Positions 36,998 to 46,140 of a stretch of 64,000 nt of DNA are shown in pieces. The position numbers and the translations under genes were made by a program. Numbering within the stretch: the stretch's first letter is position 1; each line of letters opens with the position of its first letter. A model generated the notes under the pieces. The model ran no database searches, had not been told where the DNA came from, and saw nothing but the letters and a program-made list of their open reading frames with translations. Origin of the DNA: CAWHXG01 sp963833235 (GTDB lineage: Bacteria; Pseudomonadota; Alphaproteobacteria; Rhodobacterales; Rhodobacteraceae); the NCBI GenBank assembly GCA_963833235.1, contig CAWHXG010000001.1:1178001-1242000 (forward strand), written 5' to 3'.

Positions 36998-37601
36998 TCA
37001 GTCCATCGCGAAGGCGGCGGAACTCGATGCGGGTCAGAAGCTCGCCGATCCGCCCGACGGGGCGGTAGAAGTCGGCCGCCTTGGCCTTCTGCAGGTCGGT
37101 GAAGAAATGCGCGGCCCAGGGCGCGACGTGCGCGTCGAAAAAGCCCTGCTGCGCGGCGAGGCTGGCAGGCGTGCCGTAGGCGCCGCCGATCAGGCCCGAC
37201 ATGACTTCCATCAGCGTGGCGATGTGATCCTCGGGCTCCTTCACCGCGCTGCTGCGGGCGATGCCGAGCGCCGCGAGGCTTTCGCGCAGGCGGGCCAGCG
37301 GCTTTTCGTTGAGAAAGCCGGTGAGGTAGTAGGAGCCGAACGGCACGAGCTCTCCCCGGCCGATGCCGATGAAGAGCGCGTCGTATTCGGCGGAGACCGT
37401 GGCGGGCGCGGTGTGGCCGGCAGCCTGCGCCAGATCGGCGAAGGCGCGGCCCAGGTCCGAATCGTCGCCCTGCAGCCCGGCGATGCCGGCGAGGTCCTCG
37501 ACGCCGGGCGCGGCAGCGAGATGACGGGCCAGAAACGCGTAAAGATCCGCGCGCAGGCGGTCTTCTTCGGCGATCGCGTATTGCGCGACGGATGCGTTCA
37601 C
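36998..37601 (-). CDS. TorD/DmsD-type molecular chaperone, frameshifted at the very end
   Basis: The all-helical chaperone starts at GTG 37601 after a strong GGAGGGGAGG site. It contains EYDALFIGIGRGELVPFGSY and EPEDHIATLMEVMSGLIGGA, typical of TorD proteins that guard molybdoenzymes before Tat export. As sequenced, the frame runs on into the next gene. Removing one base of the GG pair at 37013-37014 gives the natural ending EFRRFAMD and about 200 residues; the span of 604 nt fits exactly one insertion. Its client is almost surely FdhA. Confidence 0.87.
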
Positions 37602-37798
37602 CAGGCCTCCCCTCCGGATTGCGCTATGCTGAGGATACAAAAGCATGCGGGGCCGCGTGATGTCAAACACGCGGGCATGAAAGCTGCCGGGCATGCGGAC
37701 GCGAACGCTGGCCGAAGCGCGGGCGTGGGGGCCGGTGGACACGCGGCCGCACCAGCCGCCCGTCACGGCAGCCCGAAGCGCGGCCGCCGAAACGGACG

Positions 37799-38923
37799 TC
37801 AGGCCGGATGTTCGACCCGCAGCCGTTCGCGGATCGCTGTGGCGATGGCGGTGTAGGTCTGCGCATGGGGGCCATCGGGGTCGCTTACAACGATGGGGGT
37901 GCCGCCGTCGGAGGTGCGGCGGATATCCATGTGCAGCGGCACCTCGCCCAGGAACGGCACGCCGAGGCGGGTGGCCTCGGCCCGCGCGCCGCCATGGCCG
38001 AAGATGTCGGAGCGATCGCCGCAGGAGGGGCAGAGGAAATAGCTCATGTTCTCGACGATGCCAAGGATCGGCACCTCGACCTTGCGGAACATGTTGAGCC
38101 CCTTGCGCGCGTCGATCAGCGCGATGTCCTGCGGGGTGGAGACGATGACGGCGCCGGCGAGCGGCACGTTCTGGCTGAGCGTCAGCTGCGCGTCGCCGGT
38201 GCCCGGCGGCATGTCGACGACCATCACGTCGAGCGGCGCCCAGTCGACGTCGCGCAGCATCTGGGTGAGCGCGGAGATGACCATGGGGCCGCGCCAGATC
38301 ATCGGCGCGTCCTCGTCCACCAGGAACCCCATGGACATGACCTTGAGCCCGTAGGCGCGGGGCGGCTGCATCCGGCCCTCGATAGCGTTCGGGCGTTCGG
38401 CGACGCCCAGGAGCCGCGGCATCGAGGGGCCGTAGATGTCGGCGTCGAGGATGCCGACCTTGAGACCGAGGGCGGAGAGCGCCAATGCGATGTTGACGGA
38501 GGTGGTGGACTTGCCGACGCCGCCCTTGCCGGAGGCGACGGCGATGATGGCGCCGACGCCGGGCACCTCGGACTTCGGCTTCAGCCCGCCCTTGGGCGGG
38601 GCGGTACGTTCGGAGGCGGGCTTGAGGCGCGGCGGCTCGGGCGGCCTGGGCGCGGCCGACTGCGCCCCGGGGGCACGTTCGGCGGTGAGCACGGCGGTCA
38701 CGGCCTCGACGCCCGGCGCGTCGCGCACCGCCTTCTCGGACGCGGAGCGGAGCGGTTCGAGTTGCGCGGCGCGGTCGCCGGGGACGCGGATGGCGAAGGT
38801 GACCTTGGCGCCGGCGATGTGCAGCCCCTCGATGAGCCCGAGGGAAACGAGATCGCCGGTGAGGTCCGGCCCGCGGACCTTGGAGAGCTGCGCCAGCACG
38901 GCCTCTTTCGTGACGTCGGTCAT
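37799..38923 (-). CDS. Mrp/NBP35 family Fe-S carrier ATPase (ApbC)
   Basis: The 374-residue protein has an N-terminal MIP18-like domain (residues 1-75), a linker, then a P-loop domain with the deviant Walker A VASGKGGVGKSTTSVNIALA. It also has DADIYGPSMPRLLG and the cluster-binding pair in YFLCPSCGDRSDIFG. These proteins carry and deliver [4Fe-4S] clusters in the cytoplasm. Position upstream of torD-fdhA suggests delivery to the Fe-S subunits, although in many Rhodobacterales it also serves as the housekeeping copy. Confidence 0.92.
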   Translation of the reverse strand: MTDVTKEAVLAQLSKVRGPDLTGDLVSLGLIEGLHIAGAKVTFAIRVPGDRAAQLEPLRSASEKAVRDAPGVEAVTAVLTAERAPGAQSAAPRPPEPPRLKPASERTAPPKGGLKPKSEVPGVGAIIAVASGKGGVGKSTTSVNIALALSALGLKVGILDADIYGPSMPRLLGVAERPNAIEGRMQPPRAYGLKVMSMGFLVDEDAPMIWRGPMVISALTQMLRDVDWAPLDVMVVDMPPGTGDAQLTLSQNVPLAGAVIVSTPQDIALIDARKGLNMFRKVEVPILGIVENMSYFLCPSCGDRSDIFGHGGARAEATRLGVPFLGEVPLHMDIRRTSDGGTPIVVSDPDGPHAQTYTAIATAIRERLRVEHPA

Positions 38924-39137
38924 GGCGCGGGCTCCTTTGGGTGGACTGAGGGGCATAAGTGGCCCGGCGGGGGCGCGACCTCAAGGGCCGGTGCGCGGCG
39001 GACGGGGCGGGGGGAGGTTTCGAGACCCTGGTGCGGGCATGCCGCCAGGGCCGCAGCGCGGGCGTTCCTCTGGATTGGTGTGCGGCGGTTCCGCCGGATT
39101 GCCGTGCGGGCGTTCCGCCAGGCCCGCGCCTTGCCGA

Positions 39138-41006
39138 TCAGGACGGCCGCAGCACGCTGCCCTCGAGGGTGAAGGCGACGCCGGCGGGATCGTAGGCCAC
39201 CGTCGACGTGCCGCCGAAATAGCTGCCGACGACCCGTTCGAGGAGGTTCGAGCCGAAGCCCTTCGCGGCCGGCGGGCATACCGGCGGGCCGCCCGTTTCC
39301 ACCCAGCGGAACTTCAGCCCGCCGTCCTTCAGCGTCCAGGAAATGGCGACCTGGCCCGCCTCGTTCGACAGCGCCCCGTGCTTGAGGGCGTTGGTGGCCA
39401 GCTCGTGCAGCGCCAGCGACAGGCCGAGCCCCTGCTGGGAGCCGAGCTCCACCGCCGGCCCCTCGGCCGTCATCCGGCCGGCGCCGCCCCAATGCGGCTT
39501 CAGCGCCCCGCGGACCACGTCGCGGATGTCGGCCTGATCGTGCTCGACCTTCGTCAGCACGTCCTGCGCCTCGCCGAGCGCCTTCATCCGTGCCGCGACC
39601 GCCTTCCGCGCGGTGGCCATGTCGTTCGACCGGCCGAGGGTCTGGCTGACGATCACCTGCGCGATCGTCAGCATGTTCTTCATGCGGTGCGCCATCTCGG
39701 CCACCAGCAGGTCGCGGGCGGCCTCGGCGCGGGCGCGGTCGATGGCGGTTTGGGTCCGGTCGACGATGGCGCCGACGAAGTCGATCTCGGCCTGCGACCA
39801 GCTGCGCGCCCCGGCCTCGCCGACCGCGAAGAACGAGCGAAGCCGCCCCTCGCGGACCTGCGGCAGGGCGATGAGCGACCTGAGGCCGAGCGCCGCGGCC
39901 GCCTCGGCCTCCGCGCGCCGGCCGTCCTGCTGCGCATCCTCGATCACCAGCGCCGTGCCAGCCTCGAGCGCCGGCAGGAACGCCGCGAGGCCGGAGGCGC
40001 CGCCGCCCGCATCCGCCATGCCGGCGCCGTCCGCGCGCCACGCCGCCCGGATCTCCAGGGCGCGGCCGGCGCCGGAGACGGCAACGTCCACGGCGCGCCC
40101 GGCCTGAAGGGTGGTGCCGATGACCGTGGCCGCGAGGCCGGCCACGTCACCCGGGTCGGCGCGGTCGCGCAGCGCGTCGATGAACCCCAGGCGCGCCTGC
40201 TGCATCGCGGCGAAGTGCTGCTGCTCGGTGGCGTCGACGACGATCCCCGAAAGCCGCGCGGGGCGCGCCTCGTCGTCGCGGTGCAGGGTGGCCTGCAGCT
40301 GGACCCAGCGGTGGCGCGGCGCCGCGAGCCGCACGCGGTAGGCGGCATCCAGATCGGCGCCGTCGCGCACCGTGCGCTCCAGCGCCGCGCGGAAGGCCGG
40401 CGCGTCTTCGGGGTGGATGTTGCCGTAGAAGGCCTCCACCGGGATCTCGCGCGGCGCGGGGTCGCCTGCCAGATCGTGCATCTCGATGCAGGTGGCATCG
40501 GCGATGATCACCTCGGCCTGCAGGTCCAGCTCGAACACCCCGACCCTGCCGGAACGGCGCATGGCGAGCGCCGCGCGGCTTTCCAGAAGCGCGATCCGGC
40601 GGTCTGTCTCGTGCTCGTAGGTGCGGTCGCGGAAGATCTTGACGAAGCCCGCCGCGTGATCGTCAGCCGTGCCCCCGTCGGCGGACAGGAGTGGCATCAT
40701 CAGGCCGCTGGCCCAGAAGCGGCGCCCGTCCTTGCGGATATGCCAGCGCTCGTCGGAACAGCGGCCCTCTGCCCGGGAGACGCGCATCTCGGTCTCGAGG
40801 CGGTCGCGGGTGACATCCTCGGGGGTGAAGAAGGCATCCGCCGACCGGCCGACGATCCCGGCCTCGGTCCAGCCAAGGATGCGTTCGGCGCCCTCGTTCC
40901 AGCTGGTGACGCGCCCCGCGGCATCGAGGGTGACGATCGCGTGATCGACGATGCTGCGCAGGATCAGGTCGTTGAGGTCGGACGGGTCGATGGAGTCCTG
41001 CACCAC
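39138..41006 (-). CDS. HWE-family sensor histidine kinase with PAS and GAF-like domains
   Basis: The approximately 622-residue protein has two PAS domains (residues about 10-130 with WNEGAERILGWTEAGIVGRS, and about 150-275) and a GAF-like sensor region (about 290-430). An HWE kinase core follows: EMAHRMKNMLTIAQVIVSQT with the phosphorylated His, then LALHELATNALKHGALS and the RWVETGG motif that names the family. No membrane helices are seen, so it is a soluble sensor. The start is GTG at 41006 or 41003. No response regulator is adjacent. Confidence 0.88.
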   Translation of the reverse strand: MVQDSIDPSDLNDLILRSIVDHAIVTLDAAGRVTSWNEGAERILGWTEAGIVGRSADAFFTPEDVTRDRLETEMRVSRAEGRCSDERWHIRKDGRRFWASGLMMPLLSADGGTADDHAAGFVKIFRDRTYEHETDRRIALLESRAALAMRRSGRVGVFELDLQAEVIIADATCIEMHDLAGDPAPREIPVEAFYGNIHPEDAPAFRAALERTVRDGADLDAAYRVRLAAPRHRWVQLQATLHRDDEARPARLSGIVVDATEQQHFAAMQQARLGFIDALRDRADPGDVAGLAATVIGTTLQAGRAVDVAVSGAGRALEIRAAWRADGAGMADAGGGASGLAAFLPALEAGTALVIEDAQQDGRRAEAEAAAALGLRSLIALPQVREGRLRSFFAVGEAGARSWSQAEIDFVGAIVDRTQTAIDRARAEAARDLLVAEMAHRMKNMLTIAQVIVSQTLGRSNDMATARKAVAARMKALGEAQDVLTKVEHDQADIRDVVRGALKPHWGGAGRMTAEGPAVELGSQQGLGLSLALHELATNALKHGALSNEAGQVAISWTLKDGGLKFRWVETGGPPVCPPAAKGFGSNLLERVVGSYFGGTSTVAYDPAGVAFTLEGSVLRPS

Positions 41007-41181
41007 GGTGATCCTGTTCTGGCGGTGGGCGCCGAGCAGCCGGCGGCGCCGGAGGGGTCTGCGCCCCGGCGTGGCCGGCTCGATCTGGCGGTTCGGGCGG
41101 ACTATCCACCCTGCGGGCCGGGATGTCGATCCTGACGCAGGATGAAACGGGGCAGGGCGGCGTGGCGAAGGGCGGGCAGGC

Positions 41182-42243
41182 TCAGCCGAAGGGATCGCGC
41201 AGCCGGTATTCCGAGGCGAGCGCCGAGAGATCCCGGCACAGGGCCGGATCGAGCGCCAGCCCGCCGGCCTCGGCGGCGGCGATCCGCGCCGACTTGCCAT
41301 CGCCCGGCAGGCGCACGGGGCCGTGGCCTTGAAGCGGGGTGGCGGCGCGCATCTCGGCGAAGACCTGCGCGGCCGCCTGGGCGAACTCCGCGGGGTTCCC
41401 GAAGGCGGCGATGTCGATGGCGGCCACGAACTGCCCGGTGTTGGTTTCGCTGGTGGTATCGGCGGTGAAGTCCGCAACCTCCGAGCCGAAGGCGGCGCCG
41501 TTGAGAACCCCGGCGAGCAGCCCGATGGCGACCGAAAGGCCGAAGCCCTTGGCGCCGCCGATGGCCAGCGGAAACCCTTCGGTGCGCCGCGCGGGGTCGG
41601 TCAGCGGCTTGCCGTCGCGGCCGATCATCCAGCCCTCGGGCATCGCCTCGCCCCGCTGCGCCAGCACCTTGATCTTGCCCATGGCCGCCACGGTCGTCGC
41701 CATGTCGAGCACGAACGCGTCCGCGCCGCCGCTGGGGGCCGAGACGGCGATGGGATTGGTGCCGAGCAGGATGTCGGAGCTGCCGAAGGGCGGCACGTGG
41801 TTGGCGCTGCCCACGGCGGCGGCCAGCCCGATCATGCCCCGCGCCGCCTGCGGCCGCACGTAGATCGAGAGCGGCCCGGCATGATTGCTGCGGCGCAGGC
41901 CGACCCAGCCGATGCCGGACGCGCTTGCCTTCTGCATCGCCAGATCGCAGGCGGCCTGCATGCCCAGATGGCCAAGGCCGTTGTCGCCGTCGAGGAGGGC
42001 CGTCGCCGCCGTCTCGCGCAGCACGCCGACCCGGGCGGTCGGATTGCACCCGCCCCCCTTCAGCCGGGCCATGTACTGGCGCAGGCGGAAGACGCCGTGC
42101 GTGTCGTGGCCGAGCATGTCGGCCTCGACCATGAGCGCGGCGACGGCGGCCGCGTCCTGCCCCGGCACGCCCAGCGACCCGAAGGCCTCCGCGACGAAGG
42201 CGCGCAGGCGAGGGGGCGCGATCCGGACCGGCTCAGCCGGCAT
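41182..42243 (-). CDS. Ldh-family (malate/L-lactate-type) NAD(P)-dependent oxidoreductase
   Basis: The 353-residue protein belongs to the YlbC/ComC/Ldh fold, unlike classical lactate dehydrogenases. Key stretches are EADMLGHDTHGVFRLRQYMA, RRSNHAGPLSIYVRPQAARG and LGTNPIAVSAPSGGADAFVL. Members reduce 2-keto acids such as sulfopyruvate, diketogulonate or cyclic imines, so the substrate is open. Its start overlaps the ABC permease end by 11 bp, which ties it to the import operon. Confidence 0.88.
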   Translation of the reverse strand: MPAEPVRIAPPRLRAFVAEAFGSLGVPGQDAAAVAALMVEADMLGHDTHGVFRLRQYMARLKGGGCNPTARVGVLRETAATALLDGDNGLGHLGMQAACDLAMQKASASGIGWVGLRRSNHAGPLSIYVRPQAARGMIGLAAAVGSANHVPPFGSSDILLGTNPIAVSAPSGGADAFVLDMATTVAAMGKIKVLAQRGEAMPEGWMIGRDGKPLTDPARRTEGFPLAIGGAKGFGLSVAIGLLAGVLNGAAFGSEVADFTADTTSETNTGQFVAAIDIAAFGNPAEFAQAAAQVFAEMRAATPLQGHGPVRLPGDGKSARIAAAEAGGLALDPALCRDLSALASEYRLRDPFG

Positions 42244-43096
42244 CGGGGCCGACCCGTTCCTTGTGCCAGAACACCACCCTGCGCTGCGTCCAGCTGACGG
42301 CGGAATAGAGCGCCAGTCCGACGAGGCTGAGATAGAGGATCAGCGAGAACACCCGCGGCGTGTTGAGCTGCGAGGCGGCGACGCGGATCAGCTCGCCGAA
42401 GCCCTTGCCGCCGCCGAGGAACTCGCCGGTGATGGCGCCGGCCATCACGCCCACCGCGCCGATCTTGAGGCCGGTGAAGATCTGCGGCAGGCCCTCGGGC
42501 AGCTTCATCTTGATCAGGGTCTGCAGCCGGGTGGCGCCCATCGTCTTGAAGAGCATGCGCGAGTTCTCGTCGGCCGCATGCAGCCCCGCGGCGGTGCCGA
42601 CCACGATGGGAAAGGTCGCGATGAAGGCGGCGAGCGCGACCTTGCTTTCGATCCCGAAGCCCAGCCAGGCGACGAAGAGCGGCGCGAAGGCGACCTTCGG
42701 CATGGTGTCGATGGCCACGAGATAGGGCATGATCGCGCGCTCGCCGAAGGCCGTTTCGCCGACGATCACGCCGAGGGTGAAGCCGATGAAGATGGCGAGC
42801 GCGAAGCCGTAGAACACCTCCTTGAGGGTGATCCAGAGCGCGGCCAGCATGTAGCCGCCCGAAGCGAGGTTGCGGCCGACGAAGATCAGGTCCTCGAAGG
42901 TTTCCCCGGGCGTCGGCAGGATGATCGGCGAGACGAGGCCGAGCCGGTCACCAACTGCCAGAGGCCGATGAAGACGAGGAAGACGAAGGCCATCGAGACC
43001 GCGCGCGGCACCTTGTCGAGGAACGAGGTCCCTCCTCCCAGACGGTGTCGCTCGGCTCGGGGACCTCGGCTCCGCGGGCGTGGACGTGTCGCTCAC
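42233..43096 (-). CDS. ABC transporter permease (SsuC/TauC type), frameshifted N-terminus
   Basis: The conserved part has LPTPGETFEDLIFVGRNLAS, the EAA-loop region AFIATFPIVVGTAAGLHAAD to FKTMGATRLQTLIKMKLPEG, and several membrane helices. It is the membrane channel of a nitrate/taurine-type importer. The first 60 codons switch frame three times: VPEPSDTVWEEG, then FLDKVPRAVSMAFVFLVFIG, then SPIILPTPG. This fits three separate one-base losses. The GTG start overlaps the ATPase stop. Confidence 0.83.
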   Translation of the reverse strand: MSDTSTPAEPRSPSRATPSGRRDLVPRQGAARGLDGLRLPRLHRPLAVGDRLGLVSPIILPTPGETFEDLIFVGRNLASGGYMLAALWITLKEVFYGFALAIFIGFTLGVIVGETAFGERAIMPYLVAIDTMPKVAFAPLFVAWLGFGIESKVALAAFIATFPIVVGTAAGLHAADENSRMLFKTMGATRLQTLIKMKLPEGLPQIFTGLKIGAVGVMAGAITGEFLGGGKGFGELIRVAASQLNTPRVFSLILYLSLVGLALYSAVSWTQRRVVFWHKERVGPDAG

Positions 43097-43918
43097 AGGA
43101 AGGCTCCCTTGTCGAGCAGGGAACGGATGTGATCGACGATGTCGCCGAATTTCGGGGTGGTCATCATGTCGAGCGTGCGCGGGCGCGGCAGGTCGATCGT
43201 CGACCGTCTCGGCCAGTCGGCCCGGGCCGCGGCTTCATGACGTAGATGTCGTCCGAGAGGATCACGGCCTCGGGGATCGAATGGGTGACGAGGAAGGCGG
43301 TGGCGTCGCGCTCGCGGCAGATCCGCTGCAGCTCCATGTTCATGAAGTCGCGCGACAGCTCGTCGAGCGCGCTGAACGGCTCGTCGAGCAGCAGGACGGC
43401 CGGCTCGGTGATGAGCATCCGGCAGATCGAGGCGCGCTGCGCCATGCCGCCGGACAGCTCGTTGGGGTAGACATCCTCGAAGCCCTTGAGGCCGACGAGC
43501 TCCAGCAGCGTCGCGCGCCTGGTCGCGGGCCTTCGGCGCGGCGGCGCTGCCATCGCGGATCTCGATCGGCAGCACGATGTTCTCGACCGTCGTGCGCCAG
43601 GGGAAGAGCGTCGCCTGCTGGAACATCATCCCGATGTCGCGGCGCGGTCCGGTGACCGGGGCTGCCCTGCAGCACCACCCGCCCCGTGGAAGGCGGGATG
43701 AGGCCGGCCATGATCTTGAGCAGGGTGGACTTGCCGCAACCGCTCGACCCGATCACCGCCGAGAAGGCGCCCTTGCGCAGCGTCAGCGAGACGCCTTGCA
43801 GTGCGGTGACCTTGTTGCGGGCATAGGTCTTGCCGACGTTGCGCAGCTCGTAGACCGGGGCCGCCTCGGGCAGAGGCGCCGCCGGCGCGTCCGTTGGGGC
43901 GGCCCCGGCCAAGGTCAT
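43093..43918 (-). CDS. ABC transporter ATP-binding protein (SsuB/TauB type), multiply frameshifted
   Basis: All ATPase motifs are present but spread over three frames: Walker A IGSSGCGKSTLLKIMAGLI, Q-loop MMFQQATLFPWRTTVENIVL, signature ELSGGMAQRASICRMLI and Walker B AVLLLDEPFSALDELSR, then LVTHSIPEAVILSDDIYVM. Four one-base insertions would explain the breaks, and the 826-nt span agrees with that. It energises the importer formed with the neighbouring permease and binding protein. The ATG at 43918 overlaps the binding-protein stop. The indel density is the highest in the window. Confidence 0.83.
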
Positions 43919-44947
43919 CCGTCGATCGCCGCGTTCCAGCCTTCGATGAACTCGTTGGTGAAGGCGGCCGAGAGATCCTCGAGGGGTTCCGCGATCTCGC
44001 CGCCGGCCACGAGGCTGTCCTGCCATTCCTCCCAGACTTCGGGCGGCATGTAGCCAAGGCCCTCGCTCATGTCGACGGGGATGGTCTTGGAGCGCACGGC
44101 ATCGAAGAGGGACGACTGGAAGTCCTTGTCCTCGCCTTCCTGCGGGTTGCCATCGGCCAGATGCGCCAGCACCGCCTCGCGGTTGGCGTCGTCGAGCGCG
44201 AAGGCATGGCCCCGGGCGAAGGCGCGGCCGAACTTCTCGACCAGCTCGCGGTCCTCGCGGATGGTCTCGCCCATCGTCGCGATGCCGTTGCCGAAGAAGC
44301 GGGCGTATTCCGGCGGGGTGATGTCGCGCACCGCCACGCCGCGCAGGTTCAGGATCGCCGCGTCGGCTGTGGAGGCGGAATAGGCCGCGATGGCATCGCT
44401 GCCGAAGGCCGCGGTGGCCGGGCCGCCATCGCCCACCGTCAGGAAGGTGAAATCCTCGCCGGCGACCATGCCGGCGCCCGACATCACGTTGCGGGCGAAG
44501 CCCACCTCGGCGCCGTCGGCGGTGCCTGTGCCGATCACCTCGCCGCGCCAGGTCCGCGGGTTCCTGGAACGCCGACTCGTCCTTGACGACGATGCCGAAG
44601 TTGCTGCGCGCGGCGACGTTGTAGATGAAGACGGCATCCACGTCCCGCGAGCGGGCGGCGATGACGGGGCCGGGACCCGGGCGGCCGAATTCGGCCTGGC
44701 CCGCGGAGAGCGCCTGAAGCACCGCGCCGGAGCCGTTGATCGCCTCGACCCGCACCTCGAGGCCTTCCTCGGCGAAGTAGCCCTCGCCGATGGCCACGAA
44801 GACCGGGAAGGAGTTGATGGCGGACGGGCTGGGCTGCACGAAGGTGATCTGGCGCAGGTCCTGGGCGTGGGCAGGCGCCGCAACGAGCCCGGCCAGCGGC
44901 AGGGCGGCGACGACGAGCGCGGCTGAGAATACTCTTCTAGTCGGCAT
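43915..44947 (-). CDS. ABC transporter substrate-binding protein (NMT1/SsuA-like), frameshifted
   Basis: A signal peptide (RRVFSAALVVAALPLAGLVA, cleaved near AHA-Q) leads into a type II binding-protein fold: ITFVQPSPSAINSFPVFVAI, GEGYFAEEGLEVRVEAINGS, and later FARNVMSGAGMVAGEDFTFL. It captures a small substrate in the periplasm; the substrate is unknown. One extra base near 44545 breaks the frame; removing it gives EPADLAGEVIGTGTADG and about 343 residues. GGAGG lies six bases before the ATG at 44947. Confidence 0.85.
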
Positions 44948-45015
44948 GGTTTCCTCCATTTTCTGTCAGCTGTTCTTGGTGGTCCGGTGGCTCCCGTGCT
45001 GCGCGGGGCCCCGTT

Positions 45016-45945
45016 TCAGATGGCGCGGACCGGGTTTTCGAGCCGGCCGATCCCGGCGACCTCGCAGGCGACCGTATCCCCGTCCTCGAGGTAGTTCGGC
45101 GGGTCCATGGCGTAACCGACGCCCGAGGGCGTGCCGGTGGCCAGGATGTCGCCCGGTTCCAGCGTCATGCCTTCCGAGAGCGAGGCGATGAGCGTGGGGA
45201 TGTCGAAGATCATCGAGGCGGTGGTGTCCTCCTGGCGCAGCTCGCCGTTGACCCAGGAGCGCAGGGCGAGGGCCTGCGGATCGCCGAGCGCGTCCGCGGT
45301 GACGATCCAGGGGCCGATGGGGCAGGAACCGTCCAGGCCCTTGCCCTTGAAATACTGGCCGCCATGGCGCCGCTGCAGGTCGCGCGCGGTGATGTCGTTG
45401 AGCACGGTATAGCCGAAGACGTGGCTGAGGGCGCGATCCTTCGGGATGTCGCGGCCGGCCTTGCCGATGACCACGGCCAGCTCGACCTCGTAGTCGATGG
45501 CGGTGGAGACATGCGGGAAAAGCGGGATCTCGGCGCCCGGGCCGATGACGGCGGTGAGCGGCTTGGTGAAGAAGACCGGGTGTTCGCTGATGCCGATGCT
45601 GGTGTTCTGGGCCTTCTCGCCCTCGGCGATGTGGGCGGCATAGTTGCGCCCGACGCAGAAGACGTTCTTGCGCGGCGCGGGCAACGGCGCGAGGAAGGCC
45701 AGCCCGGCGGCCGGATGGATCGCGACATCGAGCTCGCCGGCCATCGCGCTGGCCTGCAGGGCGCGCAGCGCGTCCAGCGCGCCCGGCCCGGCTTCGATCA
45801 GCGCCTGAAGGCCGGTTTCGGCGAGCGGAAGGTCGGTATTGTCGCCCGCCGCGGCAGTGGCGGCGGCGATATCGAGGATCCTGTCATCCTCCATCACCAA
45901 TACGGCAGTCGGCACGCCGCCGACCATGATCGTCGCAAGCCGCAT
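45016..45945 (-). CDS. Fumarylacetoacetate hydrolase family protein (first copy)
   Basis: The 309-residue enzyme has the FAH core: VFCVGRNYAAHIAEGEKAQ, the metal-binding STAIDYEVELAVVIGK (E...E with a later D), LSHVFGYTVLNDITARDLQ and ILATGTPSGVGYAMDPP. The family hydrolyses, decarboxylates or isomerises 2-keto acids with Mg. ATG at 45945 (MRLATIMVGG) is preferred over an in-frame start six codons earlier. It is divergent from the GntR regulator and upstream of the ABC genes, so it is probably the first gene of that operon. Confidence 0.88.
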   Translation of the reverse strand: MRLATIMVGGVPTAVLVMEDDRILDIAAATAAAGDNTDLPLAETGLQALIEAGPGALDALRALQASAMAGELDVAIHPAAGLAFLAPLPAPRKNVFCVGRNYAAHIAEGEKAQNTSIGISEHPVFFTKPLTAVIGPGAEIPLFPHVSTAIDYEVELAVVIGKAGRDIPKDRALSHVFGYTVLNDITARDLQRRHGGQYFKGKGLDGSCPIGPWIVTADALGDPQALALRSWVNGELRQEDTTASMIFDIPTLIASLSEGMTLEPGDILATGTPSGVGYAMDPPNYLEDGDTVACEVAGIGRLENPVRAI

Positions 45946-46119
45946 CTTTCGGTCTCCCCCCATTGGTGCGGCCGCGTCGGCATGGCCGCCCCGCCGCTGA
46001 TCCGCCTTGCCGCCTGCGCCCGGAGCCTGCCATTCTGGGCCCTGTCAGCGGCGCGGCGGGGCGCCCGCGATCCTTTTCCTGCCCCGATTGAGGCACCAGT
46101 GCGCGCCATGACGCAATTG

Positions 46120-46138
46120 ACCAATGTTCGGATTGGGT
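46120..46138. promoter_or_regulatory. Candidate operator just upstream of the GntR-family gene
   Basis: The inverted repeat ACCAAT - gttcgg - ATTGGGT lies directly before the GTG start at 46141, in the divergent region between the regulator and the first FAH-family gene. FCD regulators usually bind short dyads like this and repress both directions. The assignment is by position and symmetry only. Confidence 0.4.
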
Positions 46139-46140
46139 AG

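Noticed and set aside
36777..37601. TorD fused to the small Tat protein as one polypeptide
   Set aside because: The apparent fusion exists only because of one extra base; removing it gives a natural TorD ending and a separate Tat peptide with its own ATG, the usual arrangement.
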